Of a DNA stretch of 64,000 bases, positions 44,296 through 54,803 are shown in pieces. The stretch is from Pseudomonas thivervalensis. GTDB lineage: Bacteria; Pseudomonadota; Gammaproteobacteria; Pseudomonadales; Pseudomonadaceae. The DNA lies in the NCBI RefSeq assembly GCF_001269655.1, contig NZ_LHVE01000020.1, positions 124,001-188,000 of the forward strand, written 5' to 3'. The position numbers and the translations under genes were made by a program. Every line of letters starts with the position of its first letter. The stretch's first letter is position 1. The notes beneath the pieces are model-generated. The model did not search any database. It saw only the letters and a list, made by a program, of their open reading frames with translations, and had not been told where the DNA came from.

Positions 44296-45632
44296 TGAGC
44301 ACCGTGAATAATCAGGCCAGGGCGTTCAAGGCGTTGGTCGACTGGCTGCGCGATGCCCTTCGTGAGCCGGAACAGTTCACCCTCGGCTACGCCGCCGAGT
44401 CCTCGGCCTTCGTGCGTTTCAACCACGGCAAAGTCCGCCAGGCCGGGCAGGTACAGCAGGCCAATGTCAGCTTCAAATTGATCGACGACGGCCGCCACGC
44501 CGACTTGCAGATCACCTTGTCCGGCGACCCCGAGGCCGATGTGCAACGCCTGTCCGAAGGCTTGCAGCAACTGCGCGAAACCTTGCCGCTGCTGCCCCGC
44601 GATCCGTATCTGCTGCTCAACCACAATCACTGGCAGAGCAACAATGTGCAGGACCATCCGCTGCCGGACACTGAACAGGCCGTGGCTGAAATCACCCGCG
44701 CCGCCGAAGGCCTGGACCTGGTGGGGTTCTACGCCGCCGGGCCCATCAGTCGAGGTTTCGCCAGTTCGTCGGGCGCGTTCGGCTGGCATCAGGCCAACAG
44801 CTTCAACTTCGACTTCAGCCTGTTCCATGAGAACGGCCAGGCGGTGAAAGCCAGCTACGCCGGGCATGAATGGAGCAGCGACGGCTTTGCCCGGCGCTTC
44901 GAGCAGGCCCGCGAGCAGCTGGAATTCCTCGGCCGTCCGCTGCGCACCCTACCGCCCGGCGAGTACCGCGCCTACCTGGCGCCGGCCGCCCTGGAAGAGA
45001 TCATGGGCATGCTCAGTTGGGGCGGGTTCTCGGCCCAGGCCATTGCCAGCAAGCAGAGCCCGTTGCAGAAGTTCTACGCCGGTGAAGCCCATTTCAGCCC
45101 CAACGTGTGGCTGACCGAGCAGGTCAGCGGCTCCTTGAGCCCGGCGTTTTCCGACGAAGGTTATCCCCGCGATGACTTGGGGCTGATCGCCAAGGGTACG
45201 GCCAATGCACGGCTGATCAATTCCCGCAGCGCCGCCGAATACGGCCTCGCGGCCAACGGCGCCAGCCGCTACGAATACCCCACCGCGCTGGACATGCAGG
45301 GCGGGCAACTGGAGCAGAAGTACATCCTCGAAGAACTCGGCACCGGGCTGTACATCAGCAACCTCTGGTACCTGAACTACTCGGACCAACCGGCGGCGCG
45401 CCTGACCGGCATGACCCGCTTCGCCACGTTCTGGGTCGAGAATGGCCAGATCCAGGCGCCGGTCAGTACCATGCGTTTCGACGACAGCGTCTACAGCCTG
45501 CTCGGGTCACAACTGGAAGCGCTGACCCGAGAGCGGGAACTTCTGCTCTCGGCCAGCACCTACAGCCAGCGGGCCACGGCCTCGATGTTGTTGCCGGGAG
45601 CGCTGGTGAAGCGGTTGACCTTGACGCTGTAG
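44295..45632 (+). CDS. TldE/PmbA-family protein (partner of the TldD-like protease)
   Basis: 445 aa, lacking the HExxxH zinc motif, as expected for the non-catalytic half of the heterodimer. Conserved TldE features include EEIMGMLSWGGFSAQAIASK (central), and GLYISNLWYLNYSD with RLTGMTRFATFWVENG near the C-terminus. Overlaps its partner by one base, so the two are translated together. Confidence 0.85.
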   Translation: MSTVNNQARAFKALVDWLRDALREPEQFTLGYAAESSAFVRFNHGKVRQAGQVQQANVSFKLIDDGRHADLQITLSGDPEADVQRLSEGLQQLRETLPLLPRDPYLLLNHNHWQSNNVQDHPLPDTEQAVAEITRAAEGLDLVGFYAAGPISRGFASSSGAFGWHQANSFNFDFSLFHENGQAVKASYAGHEWSSDGFARRFEQAREQLEFLGRPLRTLPPGEYRAYLAPAALEEIMGMLSWGGFSAQAIASKQSPLQKFYAGEAHFSPNVWLTEQVSGSLSPAFSDEGYPRDDLGLIAKGTANARLINSRSAAEYGLAANGASRYEYPTALDMQGGQLEQKYILEELGTGLYISNLWYLNYSDQPAARLTGMTRFATFWVENGQIQAPVSTMRFDDSVYSLLGSQLEALTRERELLLSASTYSQRATASMLLPGALVKRLTLTL

Positions 45633-45657
45633 CATCAAGAAGGTGGCTTCAACCTCC

Positions 45658-45788
45658 GGTGGCGAGGGAGCTTGCTCCCGCTCGGCTGCGAAGCAGTCGT
45701 AATCCAGGCGACGCGATCTTTCGGGCACACCGTGTTGGCCGGTTTGGGGGTGCTTCGCCCCCCAGCGGGAGCAAGCTCCCTCGCCACA
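45658..45788. repeat. REPIN (GII type)
   Basis: GTGGCGAGGGAGCTTGCTCC and complement, immediately downstream of the TldE-like gene. Confidence 0.88.
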
Positions 45789-45805
45789 AGAGCTTCCTTG
45801 CCACG

Positions 45806-45859
45806 GGTAACTGTTCATTTTTTTAAAGATCCCCTCGCCCCAGGTAATTGTTCACTTTT
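45806..45859 (+). promoter_or_regulatory. Direct repeat before the MFS gene
   Basis: GGTAACTGTTCATTTTT (45806-45822) recurs as GGTAATTGTTCACTTTT (45843-45859), 15 of 17 matching, 37 bp apart and ending 15 bp before the start codon. It may be a regulator site or part of the promoter region. Confidence 0.4.
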
Positions 45860-45874
45860 CATACAAGAGGTCCC

Positions 45875-47302
45875 ATGCCCAACCGCGCCCCGCTCGACGC
45901 CGTCACCGCCCGCTGGCTTCCATGGGTCGTGGCGATTGCCTTCTTCATGCAGTCCCTGGACGGGACCATCCTCAACACCGCCCTGCCCGCCATGGCCAGT
46001 GACCTGGCGGAAAACCCGCTGCGCATGCAAGGCGTGATCATTGCCTACATGCTCACCGTGGCGTTGCTGATCCCGGCGTCGGGCTGGATCGCCGACCGCT
46101 TCGGCACCAAGAAGATTTTCTTTGGGGCGATCCTGCTGTTCAGCTTCGGCTCACTGCTGTGCGCCCTGTCCAACTCGTTGAGCATGCTGATCGGCGCCCG
46201 GGTCGTCCAGGGCCTGGGCGGCGCGCTGATGCTGCCGGTGGGCAGGCTGGTGGTGCTGCGGGCGTATCCGCGCTCGGAACTGGTGCGGATCATGGGCTTC
46301 ATCACCATCCCCGGTCTGCTCGGCCCACTGATCGGGCCGACCATGGGCGGCTGGATGGTGGAGTACCTGACCTGGCACTGGATCTTTATCATCAACCTGC
46401 CAGTGGGCGTGCTCGGCTGTTATGCCGTGTGGAAGTTCATCCCCGACCTGCGGGGCAGCGAACGCACGCGGTTCGATGGGCTGGGGTTCCTGCTGTTCGG
46501 CGCGGCGATGGTGCTGATCACCATCGCCATGGAAGGCCTGGGAGAACTGCACCTGCCGCACCTGCGGGTGATGCTGCTGCTGTTTGGCGGCATGGCCTGC
46601 CTGGCAGCCTATTGGTTGCGGGCCGGGCACGTCGAAAATGCGCTGTTCCCACCGTCTCTGTTCAAGACCCGGACCTTCGCCGTCGGCATTCTCGGCAACC
46701 TGTTCGCGCGCCTGGGCAGCGGCGCCTTGCCGTTCCTGGTGCCTTTGCTACTGCAAGTCGCCCTGGGCTATTCACCGTCCCAGGCCGGCATGAGCATGCT
46801 GCCCCTGGCGGCGGCAGCCATGGTCGCCAAGTCCGTGGCCCGGCCACTGATCGAACGCCTGGGCTATCGCATCGTCCTGACTGGCAACACCGTGGCCCTG
46901 GGCGTGATGCTGGCGAGCATGGGCCTGGTCAGCGAACAGACGCCGTACTGGCTGCTGCTGGCGCAACTGGCGGTGCTGGGGGCGATCAATTCGCTGCAAT
47001 TCACCGCGATGAACACCGTGACCCTGATCGACCTGGACGACGCCAGCGCCAGCAGCGGCAACAGCCTGTTGTCGGTGGTGGCGCAACTGTCCCTGAGCCT
47101 CGGCGTGGCCTGCGCCGGCGCCCTGCTCGGCGGCTTTACCGCCCAGGTGGGCAACGACGGCGTGGAGACGGTGCTGGGTGCGTTCCAGTTGACGTTCGTG
47201 ACGGTGGGGATCATGGCGATGCTGGCGGCGACGATTTTCTCCCAACTGTCGAAGCAGGATGGGCGGCGGGACAAGCGGCCGGATGAGCATATCGAACACT
47301 AG
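45875..47302 (+). CDS. MFS multidrug transporter, MdtD (DHA2)-like
   Basis: 475 aa, about 14 hydrophobic segments. N-terminal IAFFMQSLDGTILNTALPAM and the motif SGWIADRFGTKK, then LMLPVGRLVVLRAYPRSE and the antiporter motif C-like GLLGPLIGPTMGGWMVEY. These closely parallel E. coli MdtD. Start at 45875 with AGAGGT upstream, ending the non-conserved nine-codon extension. It is not in an efflux operon with membrane-fusion genes here. Confidence 0.88.
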   Translation: MPNRAPLDAVTARWLPWVVAIAFFMQSLDGTILNTALPAMASDLAENPLRMQGVIIAYMLTVALLIPASGWIADRFGTKKIFFGAILLFSFGSLLCALSNSLSMLIGARVVQGLGGALMLPVGRLVVLRAYPRSELVRIMGFITIPGLLGPLIGPTMGGWMVEYLTWHWIFIINLPVGVLGCYAVWKFIPDLRGSERTRFDGLGFLLFGAAMVLITIAMEGLGELHLPHLRVMLLLFGGMACLAAYWLRAGHVENALFPPSLFKTRTFAVGILGNLFARLGSGALPFLVPLLLQVALGYSPSQAGMSMLPLAAAAMVAKSVARPLIERLGYRIVLTGNTVALGVMLASMGLVSEQTPYWLLLAQLAVLGAINSLQFTAMNTVTLIDLDDASASSGNSLLSVVAQLSLSLGVACAGALLGGFTAQVGNDGVETVLGAFQLTFVTVGIMAMLAATIFSQLSKQDGRRDKRPDEHIEH

Positions 47303-47346
47303 ATAACGCTCGGGGGCTTTAAGACTCCGGGCTCTGGGACATCAAA

Positions 47347-47385
47347 GCTTTACAGCTTTACAGCTTTACAGCTTTAGAGCTTTTG
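47347..47385. repeat. 8-bp microsatellite, AGCTTTAC units
   Basis: Four AGCTTTA(C/G) units with a fifth partial copy, directly abutting a GII REPIN after the MFS gene. Confidence 0.8.
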
Positions 47386-47517
47386 TGGCGAGGGAGCTTG
47401 CTCCCGCTCGGCTGCGCAGCAGTCGCAATCCAGACGACGCGAACTTCCAGGCACACCGTGTTGGCCGGTTTGGGGGCGCTTCGCGCCCCAGCGGGAGCAA
47501 GCTCCCTCGCCACAGGG
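47385..47517. repeat. REPIN (GII type)
   Basis: TGTGGCGAGGGAGCTTGCTC arms; fills most of the 310-bp gap between the MFS gene and dbpA. A few bases of the remaining gap show no other feature. Confidence 0.88.
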
Positions 47518-47613
47518 CTCTGCGATCCCCTCTTCACAGCTCGTCCAGAACTTTCGAAGAAAGTGGCACGAGGCTGCTACACTGCGCAACATTTTGTTTT
47601 GCAGGCCAGTCCC

Positions 47614-48999
<1,386 letters not shown>

Positions 49000-49003
49000 C
49001 GAT

Positions 49004-49117
49004 GATCGTTCCCACGCTCTGCGTGGGAATGCCGCCCGGGACGCTCCGCGTCCCTTGCTGTCAAGCGTGACGCAGAGCGTCACAGGATGCATTCCCACGC
49101 AGAGCGTGGGAACGATC
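49004..49117. repeat. Long palindromic extragenic element with nested hairpins
   Basis: Perfect 29-nt inverted arms, GATCGTTCCCACGCTCTGCG onward at 49004-49032 and its complement at 49089-49117, enclose two smaller stems (GGGACGCTCCGCGTCCC and GTGACGCAGAGCGTCAC). Not of GI-GIII REP type. It could terminate dbpA transcription, though no T-run is present. Confidence 0.85.
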
Positions 49118-49142
49118 GTGGGAAAGCTGAGAGGACACCGTT

Positions 49143-50321
49143 TTGCGCTCTACCGAAGTCGTGATCATTGGCGCTGGCGCCGCAGGGTTGATGTGCGCGC
49201 TGACCGCGGCCGCGCGCGGGCGGCAGGTGATGTTGCTGGACCACGCCAACAAGGCCGGCAAGAAGATCCTCATGTCGGGCGGTGGGCGCTGCAACTTCAC
49301 CAACATGTACACCGAGCCGGGCAACTTCCTGTCGCAGAACCCGCACTTCTGCAAGTCGGCCCTGGCCCGCTACACCCAGTGGGATTTCATTGCGCTGGTG
49401 GCCAAGCACGGCGTGCCCTATCACGAGAAAAAGCTCGGCCAGTTATTCTGCGATAACAAGTCCAGCGACATCCTCGGCCTGCTGCTGGATGAATGCGACC
49501 AGGCCGGCGTCAACCTGCACCTGGACACCTCGATCGAGCAGATCGAAAGAACCGACGGCGGCTACCGGCTGCAAACCACCCTCGGCGCCCTCGCCTGCCA
49601 GTCCCTGGTGATCGCCACCGGTGGACTGTCGATCCCGACCCTGGGGGCGACCGGCTTCGGTTATCAGGTGGCGAAACAGTTTGGCCATGCGCTGCTGCCG
49701 ACCCGTGCCGGGTTGGTGCCGTTCACCATCACTGATCAGCTCAAGGCCCTGTGCACCGAACTGTCGGGCACCTCGGTGGATTGCCTGGTGAGCTGCAACG
49801 ACCAGAGCTTTCGCGAGAACATCCTGTTCACCCATCGCGGCCTGAGCGGTCCGGCAATCCTGCAGATTTCCTCGTTCTGGGAACCGGGGGACACGGTGCA
49901 GATCAACCTGCTGCCCGACCACGACGTGCCGCAATGGCTGCAACAGCAACAGGCCGAACGCCCCAACAGTGAACTCAAGACACTGCTGGGCGAGCTGTTC
50001 ACCAAGAAAATGGCCAACCTGCTGGCCGACACCTGGTTTGTCTCCAAACCCATGAAGCAGTACACCCACGCCGAGCTGGCGGACATCGCCGAGAAACTGG
50101 CGAGCTGGAACGTCGTCCCCGCCGGCACCGAAGGCTACCGCACCGCCGAAGTCACCCTGGGCGGCGTCGACACCCGGGAAGTCTCGTCCAAGACCATGGA
50201 ATCGTTGAAAAGCCCTGGCCTGTATTTCATCGGCGAAGTGCTGGACGTCACCGGGCACCTGGGCGGGTTCAACTTCCAGTGGGCGTGGGCTTCGGGGTAT
50301 GCGGCGGCGCAGTACGTCTGA
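49143..50321 (+). CDS. HI0933/YhiN-type NAD(P)/FAD-dependent oxidoreductase
   Basis: 392 aa. FAD motif VIIGAGAAGLMCALTAAARG, followed by the family fingerprint KAGKKILMSGGGRCNFTN, and C-terminal AEVTLGGVDTREVSSKTMES and GGFNFQWAWASG. The start is a TTG at 49143 just before RSTEVVIIGAG, with GAGG about 10 bases upstream; no ATG fits better. The substrate of this family is uncertain. It stands alone between dbpA and a REP cluster. Confidence 0.85.
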   Translation: MRSTEVVIIGAGAAGLMCALTAAARGRQVMLLDHANKAGKKILMSGGGRCNFTNMYTEPGNFLSQNPHFCKSALARYTQWDFIALVAKHGVPYHEKKLGQLFCDNKSSDILGLLLDECDQAGVNLHLDTSIEQIERTDGGYRLQTTLGALACQSLVIATGGLSIPTLGATGFGYQVAKQFGHALLPTRAGLVPFTITDQLKALCTELSGTSVDCLVSCNDQSFRENILFTHRGLSGPAILQISSFWEPGDTVQINLLPDHDVPQWLQQQQAERPNSELKTLLGELFTKKMANLLADTWFVSKPMKQYTHAELADIAEKLASWNVVPAGTEGYRTAEVTLGGVDTREVSSKTMESLKSPGLYFIGEVLDVTGHLGGFNFQWAWASGYAAAQYV

Positions 50322-50344
50322 CCCCGCCTATGTTGAGCCCGCTT

Positions 50345-50509
50345 TTGTGGCGAGGGAGCTTGCTCCCGCTCGACTGCGCTGTAGGAGCTGCCGAAGGCTG
50401 CGATCTTTTGATCTTTCGCTTGAGACTCAAGTGTCAGGGGAAAGATCGCAGCCTCGCTCCGCTCGACAGCTCCTACGACCCAGCGGGAGCAAGCTCCCTC
50501 GCCACAGGG
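50345..50509. repeat. Composite REP: GII arms enclosing a GIII REPIN
   Basis: GTGGCGAGGGAGCTTGCTCC outer arms with a complete GIII element (GTAGGAGCTGCCGAAGGCTG ... CAGCTCCTAC) inside. The 306-bp gap 50322-50627 holds this element and otherwise no feature that I can support. Confidence 0.87.
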
Positions 50510-50627
50510 TAGAGGTGTGTCCTTCGCAGGCCGGAACACTTTTTGCTGTCAGATGTGATCGCCGCCATTGCGTCGGCGTCATTACTGCCTCAATTTAGCG
50601 TCATTGCCCGTCAGGCCTGTGCACTTC

Positions 50628-52811
50628 ATGTCAGCGAACTCGTTTAGCCAGTCTTTGCGTCGCCTTTGGGCGTTGGATAAGTTCAGTTATAGCGTGCGGG
50701 TCTTCATCGCCCTGACCGGCAGCATGGGGTTGTGCTGGTATCTGGACGAAATGGCGCTGCTGATTCCCTTGTTCCTGGGCATCATCGCCAGCGCCCTGGC
50801 CGAGACCGACGACAGTTGGCAAGGCCGCCTCAATGCGCTGGCAGTCACGCTGCTGTGCTTCAGCGCCGCAGCGCTGTCGGTGGAGCTGCTGTTTCCCTAC
50901 CCCATCCTGTTCATCGTCGCCCTGGCCCTGGCAGCGTTCGGCCTGACCATGCTTGGCGCCCTGGGTGAGCGTTATGGCGCGATTGCCTCGGCCACCTTGA
51001 TTCTTTCGGTCTACACCATGATCGGCGTGGACCAGCGCGGCGGCGCCGTCAGCGATTTCTGGCATGAACCCCTGCTACTGGTCGCCGGTGCCGCGTGGTA
51101 CGGCTTGCTGTCGGTCGTGTGGCAGGCGTTGTTTTCCAACCAGCCGGTGCAGCAAAGCCTGGCGCGGCTGTTTCGCGAACTGGGGCGCTACCTCAAGCTC
51201 AAATCGTCGCTGCTGGAGCCGATCCGTCAGCTGGACGTCGAAGCCCGCCGCCTGGAACTGGCCCAGCAAAACGGTCGTGTGGTCGCTGCGCTCAACAGCG
51301 CGAAGGAAATCATCCTGCACCGCGTGGGCAATGGCCGGCCCGGTTCGAAGGTCAGCCGCTACCTGAAGCTGTACTTCCTGGCCCAGGACATCCACGAGCG
51401 TGCCAGTTCGTCTCACTACCCCTACAATGCCTTGGCCGAGGCTTTCTTCCACAGCGACGTGCTGTTCCGCTGCCAGCGCCTGCTGCGGCAACAAGGCAAG
51501 GCCTGCCAGGCGTTGGCCGAGTCGATCCAGCTGCGCCAGCCGTTCATCTATGACGACACGTTCGCCGAGGCCCTCAACGACCTGCACGCCTCCCTCGAAC
51601 ACTTGCGCATCCAGAGCAACCCGGCCTGGCGCGGCTTGCTGCGCTCGTTGCGGGCCCTGTCGGTAAACCTGGGCACCATGGACCGCCTGCTCAGCGATGC
51701 GAGCAACCCCGACGCCCTCGCCGACGCCACCGACAGCAGCCTGCTGGACCGCTCGCCGCGCAACCTCAAGGACGTCTGGCTGCGCTTGCGCACCCAGCTC
51801 ACGCCCACCTCGCTGCTGTTCCGGCATGCCCTGCGCTTGCCCCTGGCCCTGAGCGTGGGCTACGCCGTGGTGCACATGATCCACCCGTCCCAGGGCTATT
51901 GGATCATCCTCACCACACTGTTCGTCTGCCAACCCAACTACGGCGCCACCCGACGCAAGCTCGGCCAGCGGATCATCGGCACCGCCATCGGCCTGACGGT
52001 GGCCTGGGCGCTGTTCGATCTGTTCCCCAATCCGCTGGTGCAATCGTGCTTCGCCATCGCCGCCGGGGTGGTGTTCTTTACCAACCGCACCACCCGCTAC
52101 ACCTTGGCGACGGCGGGGATCACCATCATGGTGCTGTTCTGCTTCAACCAGGTGGGCGACGGCTATGGGCTGCTGCTGCCGCGGTTGTTCGATACCTTGC
52201 TCGGCAGCCTGATCGCCGGGTTGGCGGTCTTCCTGTTCCTGCCCGATTGGCAAGGGCGGCGGTTGAACAAGGTGCTGGCGAACACGCTGACCTGCAACAG
52301 CATTTACCTGCGCCAGATCATGCAGCAATACGCCGCTGGCAAACGTGACGACCTGGCCTATCGGCTGGCCCGACGCAACGCCCACAACGCCGATGCCGCG
52401 TTGTCCACCACGCTGGCCAACATGCTGATGGAGCCGGGGCATTTCCGTAAGGAAGCCGATGTCGGATTCCGCTTCCTGGTGCTGTCCCACACCCTGCTCA
52501 GTTACCTGTCGGGCCTGGGCGCCCACCGCGGCACCGAGCTGCCGACGGAAGTACGCGAACAGTTGATCGACAGTGCCGGGATGAAACTGGCAGCGAGCAT
52601 CGACGAAATCGCCCAGGGCCTGGTGAACAAACAGCCGATTGTGGTCCAAAGCGACGAAGAGGAAGCCCTGGCCAATGAGCTTGAGCAGATGCCTGATGAC
52701 ATCGACGAAGGGCAGCGGCTGGTACAGACGCAATTGGGGTTGATCTGCCGTCAGCTCGGTCCGTTGCGAACCTTGGCGGTGCATCTGGTCAAGGATACCA
52801 GCGAGGCTTGA
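50628..52811 (+). CDS. yccS: YccS/YhfK-like inner-membrane (FUSC) protein
   Basis: 727 aa. Two hydrophobic blocks of about five helices each (N-terminal ~15-160, and central ~400-560) separated by a long soluble region, the arrangement of FUSC-type YccS proteins. The second block contains HPSQGYWIILTTLFVCQPNYGATRRKLGQR. Its C-terminal ~170 residues are soluble and helical. Possibly an aromatic-acid or fusaric-acid-type efflux component, but substrates of YccS itself are unclear. Start at ATG 50628 (MSANSFSQSLRRLWALD), not the upstream in-frame start. Confidence 0.85.
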   Translation: MSANSFSQSLRRLWALDKFSYSVRVFIALTGSMGLCWYLDEMALLIPLFLGIIASALAETDDSWQGRLNALAVTLLCFSAAALSVELLFPYPILFIVALALAAFGLTMLGALGERYGAIASATLILSVYTMIGVDQRGGAVSDFWHEPLLLVAGAAWYGLLSVVWQALFSNQPVQQSLARLFRELGRYLKLKSSLLEPIRQLDVEARRLELAQQNGRVVAALNSAKEIILHRVGNGRPGSKVSRYLKLYFLAQDIHERASSSHYPYNALAEAFFHSDVLFRCQRLLRQQGKACQALAESIQLRQPFIYDDTFAEALNDLHASLEHLRIQSNPAWRGLLRSLRALSVNLGTMDRLLSDASNPDALADATDSSLLDRSPRNLKDVWLRLRTQLTPTSLLFRHALRLPLALSVGYAVVHMIHPSQGYWIILTTLFVCQPNYGATRRKLGQRIIGTAIGLTVAWALFDLFPNPLVQSCFAIAAGVVFFTNRTTRYTLATAGITIMVLFCFNQVGDGYGLLLPRLFDTLLGSLIAGLAVFLFLPDWQGRRLNKVLANTLTCNSIYLRQIMQQYAAGKRDDLAYRLARRNAHNADAALSTTLANMLMEPGHFRKEADVGFRFLVLSHTLLSYLSGLGAHRGTELPTEVREQLIDSAGMKLAASIDEIAQGLVNKQPIVVQSDEEEALANELEQMPDDIDEGQRLVQTQLGLICRQLGPLRTLAVHLVKDTSEA

Positions 52812-52835
52812 GGGGTGTGGTGAATGGGCCGGCCT

Positions 52836-52928
52836 CATCGCGAGCAAGCTCGCTCCCACAGGGACCTGCTGTGACGCAAAGTCTGTGTGCACAGCGAATC
52901 TACTGTGGGAGCGAGCCTGCTCGCGATG
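52836..52928. repeat. REPIN (GI type)
   Basis: ATCGCGAGCAAGCTCGCTCC and its near-complement, in the convergent gap between yccS and the solute-binding protein gene. Confidence 0.88.
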
Positions 52929-52945
52929 GGGCCAGTCCAGGCACC

Positions 52946-53683
52946 TTACATCCCGTGTGCCTTCAATAATCGCTCATAACTCCCATCCGCCTTCATTGCC
53001 GCAATCTCCCGATCGAACCCGGCCACGATCTGCTCATGCTCCGGGTTCTTCAGGCTGACCAGGATGTGCAGGCTGTTTTCGCTCAAGGGCTTGGGCAGGA
53101 ACTCCACGGCGCTACGCACCTTGGGTGATTCGCGGGCCAGGTAATAGCGAGCCACATACTCGTCTTCCAGGGTCAACTTCACGCGGTCGGCCGCCAGCAT
53201 GCGCACCGCCATGGCGAAGTTGTGCACCGGGACTTTCTGCATTTGCGGGTCCTCATCGAAGTCCTTGGCATAGGCATAACCGCGCACCACGGCGATGGGA
53301 TAGGCACGCAGCTGTTGCAGATTGTCGAACTGGATCGCTTCGTCCTTGCGCTTGATGAAACGCACGCGGTTGAGCAGGTACTCGGCCGAGAACCGGCCTA
53401 TGTGCGTGCGTTCCTCGCTGTACCAGGCGTTGACCAGCACATCATAGCGGCCCTCGCCGATGCCCAGCATCGCCCGGGCCCAGGGCACTTGTTCGAAGTC
53501 CGTGGCATAGCCGGCCCGCGCCAGGGCCGTGCTGACGATGTCGGTCGCCAGGCCGCCATTGATCAAGGTGGTATCGGTAAAGGGCGGCCAGGCATCGGCG
53601 ACCAGGCGCAACTTCTGCGCACAGGTCTCGTAGCTCAGCAACAGCAATCCGATCAATGCAAGAGCTCGATGCAATCGCGGCAT
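52946..53683 (-). CDS. Periplasmic solute-binding protein (amino-acid ABC type 3 fold)
   Basis: 245 aa. Signal peptide MPRLHRALALIGLLLLSYETCA; the mature part has LRLVADAWPPFTD, GLATDIVSTALARAG, YDVLVNAWYSEERTHIGRFS, which fits family 3 extracellular binding proteins. I start at 53683 because AGGA is 8 bases upstream; the ATG at 53692 has its SD too close. No permease or ATPase genes are adjacent, so it may be a sensor or an orphan. Ligand unknown. Confidence 0.75.
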   Translation of the reverse strand: MPRLHRALALIGLLLLSYETCAQKLRLVADAWPPFTDTTLINGGLATDIVSTALARAGYATDFEQVPWARAMLGIGEGRYDVLVNAWYSEERTHIGRFSAEYLLNRVRFIKRKDEAIQFDNLQQLRAYPIAVVRGYAYAKDFDEDPQMQKVPVHNFAMAVRMLAADRVKLTLEDEYVARYYLARESPKVRSAVEFLPKPLSENSLHILVSLKNPEHEQIVAGFDREIAAMKADGSYERLLKAHGM

Positions 53684-53942
53684 GCCAAACATCCTTGACG
53701 GGTTCAAAGCCCGGTTTGTTTTTAGCCGAAACTCAACGGGCGTCCCGAGACACCCGGACCTAACATTAGCTCATTGCAACCGCTGCGCAGCACTGTCACG
53801 AAGATTACACAAAGACGACAGTACCGCGACAAAGGAATGATGGCATTTTGGTCTTTATCACAGATTTTTTGCTCGCCCAAGCCAGAGACTTCCGGGCAAA
53901 GCACGCCTAATATCGGCAACAGGTTCTTCAGGAAATTCAAAA

Positions 53943-54395
53943 ATGGATATCGAGTGGGTCTGCAAACATCACAGTGACCTGAGCAAGGAACAGCTGTATG
54001 CCATCCTCAAATTGCGCGCCGAGGTGTTCGTCGTCGAGCAGAACTGCGCCTACCCGGACGTCGACGGCCTGGACCTGGAGGGCGACACCTGCCACCTGAT
54101 GGCTTGGCACGACAACCACCTGGTGGCCTACCTGCGCTTGCTCGACCCGCACTCGCAAAACAGTGACGTGGTGATCGGGCGCGTGATCATCGCGCCACAA
54201 GCTCGCGGCCAGGGGCTGGGCCACACGCTGATGGAACAGGCGCTCAAGCAGGCCGAGAAACATTGGCCCGGCACGTCGATTTCATTGTCGGCCCAGGCGC
54301 ATCTGCAGGGGTACTACGGGCGGTATGGGTTTGAAGTGGTGGGGGTGGAATACATGGAGGATGGGATTCCGCATATCGGCATGCATCGGCCCTAA
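53943..54395 (+). CDS. elaA: GNAT-family acetyltransferase, ElaA-like
   Basis: 150 aa. GNAT core with acetyl-CoA motif VIIAPQARGQGLGHTLMEQA; ElaA features are LYAILKLRAEVFVVEQNC, DGLDLEGDTCHLMAW and QAHLQGYYGRYGFEVVG. Substrate of ElaA is not established. It is a single gene. Confidence 0.9.
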   Translation: MDIEWVCKHHSDLSKEQLYAILKLRAEVFVVEQNCAYPDVDGLDLEGDTCHLMAWHDNHLVAYLRLLDPHSQNSDVVIGRVIIAPQARGQGLGHTLMEQALKQAEKHWPGTSISLSAQAHLQGYYGRYGFEVVGVEYMEDGIPHIGMHRP

Positions 54396-54400
54396 AAACG

Positions 54401-54478
54401 CTATCGCGAGCAAGCTCGCTCCCACAGGGATCTTCAGTGAACAACGATCAAATGTGGGAGCGAGCTTGCTCGCGATAG
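54401..54478. repeat. REPIN (GI type)
   Basis: TATCGCGAGCAAGCTCGCTC and complement, between elaA and the wHTH gene. Confidence 0.88.
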
Positions 54479-54502
54479 GGCCAGCCCAGGCAAAGCCAAT
54501 AA

Positions 54503-54799
54503 TCAGGGATACTCAAGCACCGCCTTGATCCGCTGCAGATTCCCCTCGATCCACCGCCGATCGATCGCCCCCCAATCGCGAATCCGATACCGCCCGGCAT
54601 GGTTGCGAGCGCCGTCCTCTTGCTCGAACTCACACAGGATATCCAGGTCAGCCAGCGCGGCGATGGTGTCCTGGGCCGTGCGCCGGGGCATGCCGGTGGC
54701 TTCGGTGAGTGCCGGGACGTTGCTGGCCAGGCCGCTGTCGATCAGGTAAGCCACGTACAGGCGACGGTAGAAACTGGTCTTGGTCTTGCTCACGTCCAT
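54503..54799 (-). CDS. Small winged helix-turn-helix protein
   Basis: 98 aa. The N-terminal half contains a likely DNA-binding helix-turn-helix (SNVPALTEATGMPRRTAQDT) followed by a wing-like FEQEDGARNHAGRYRI. Ends in a Trp-rich basic tail. Transcribed 4 bp after the metallopeptidase stop codon; SD AAGGAA. A regulator or accessory DNA-binding protein of unknown target; I do not recognise a named family. Confidence 0.72.
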   Translation of the reverse strand: MDVSKTKTSFYRRLYVAYLIDSGLASNVPALTEATGMPRRTAQDTIAALADLDILCEFEQEDGARNHAGRYRIRDWGAIDRRWIEGNLQRIKAVLEYP

Positions 54800-54803
54800 C
54801 CGG

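Noticed and set aside
49141..49145. A frameshifted or missing start of the HI0933-type gene
   Set aside because: The TTG start directly before the FAD motif with a nearby GAGG gives a full-length protein, so an intact gene is the simplest reading.
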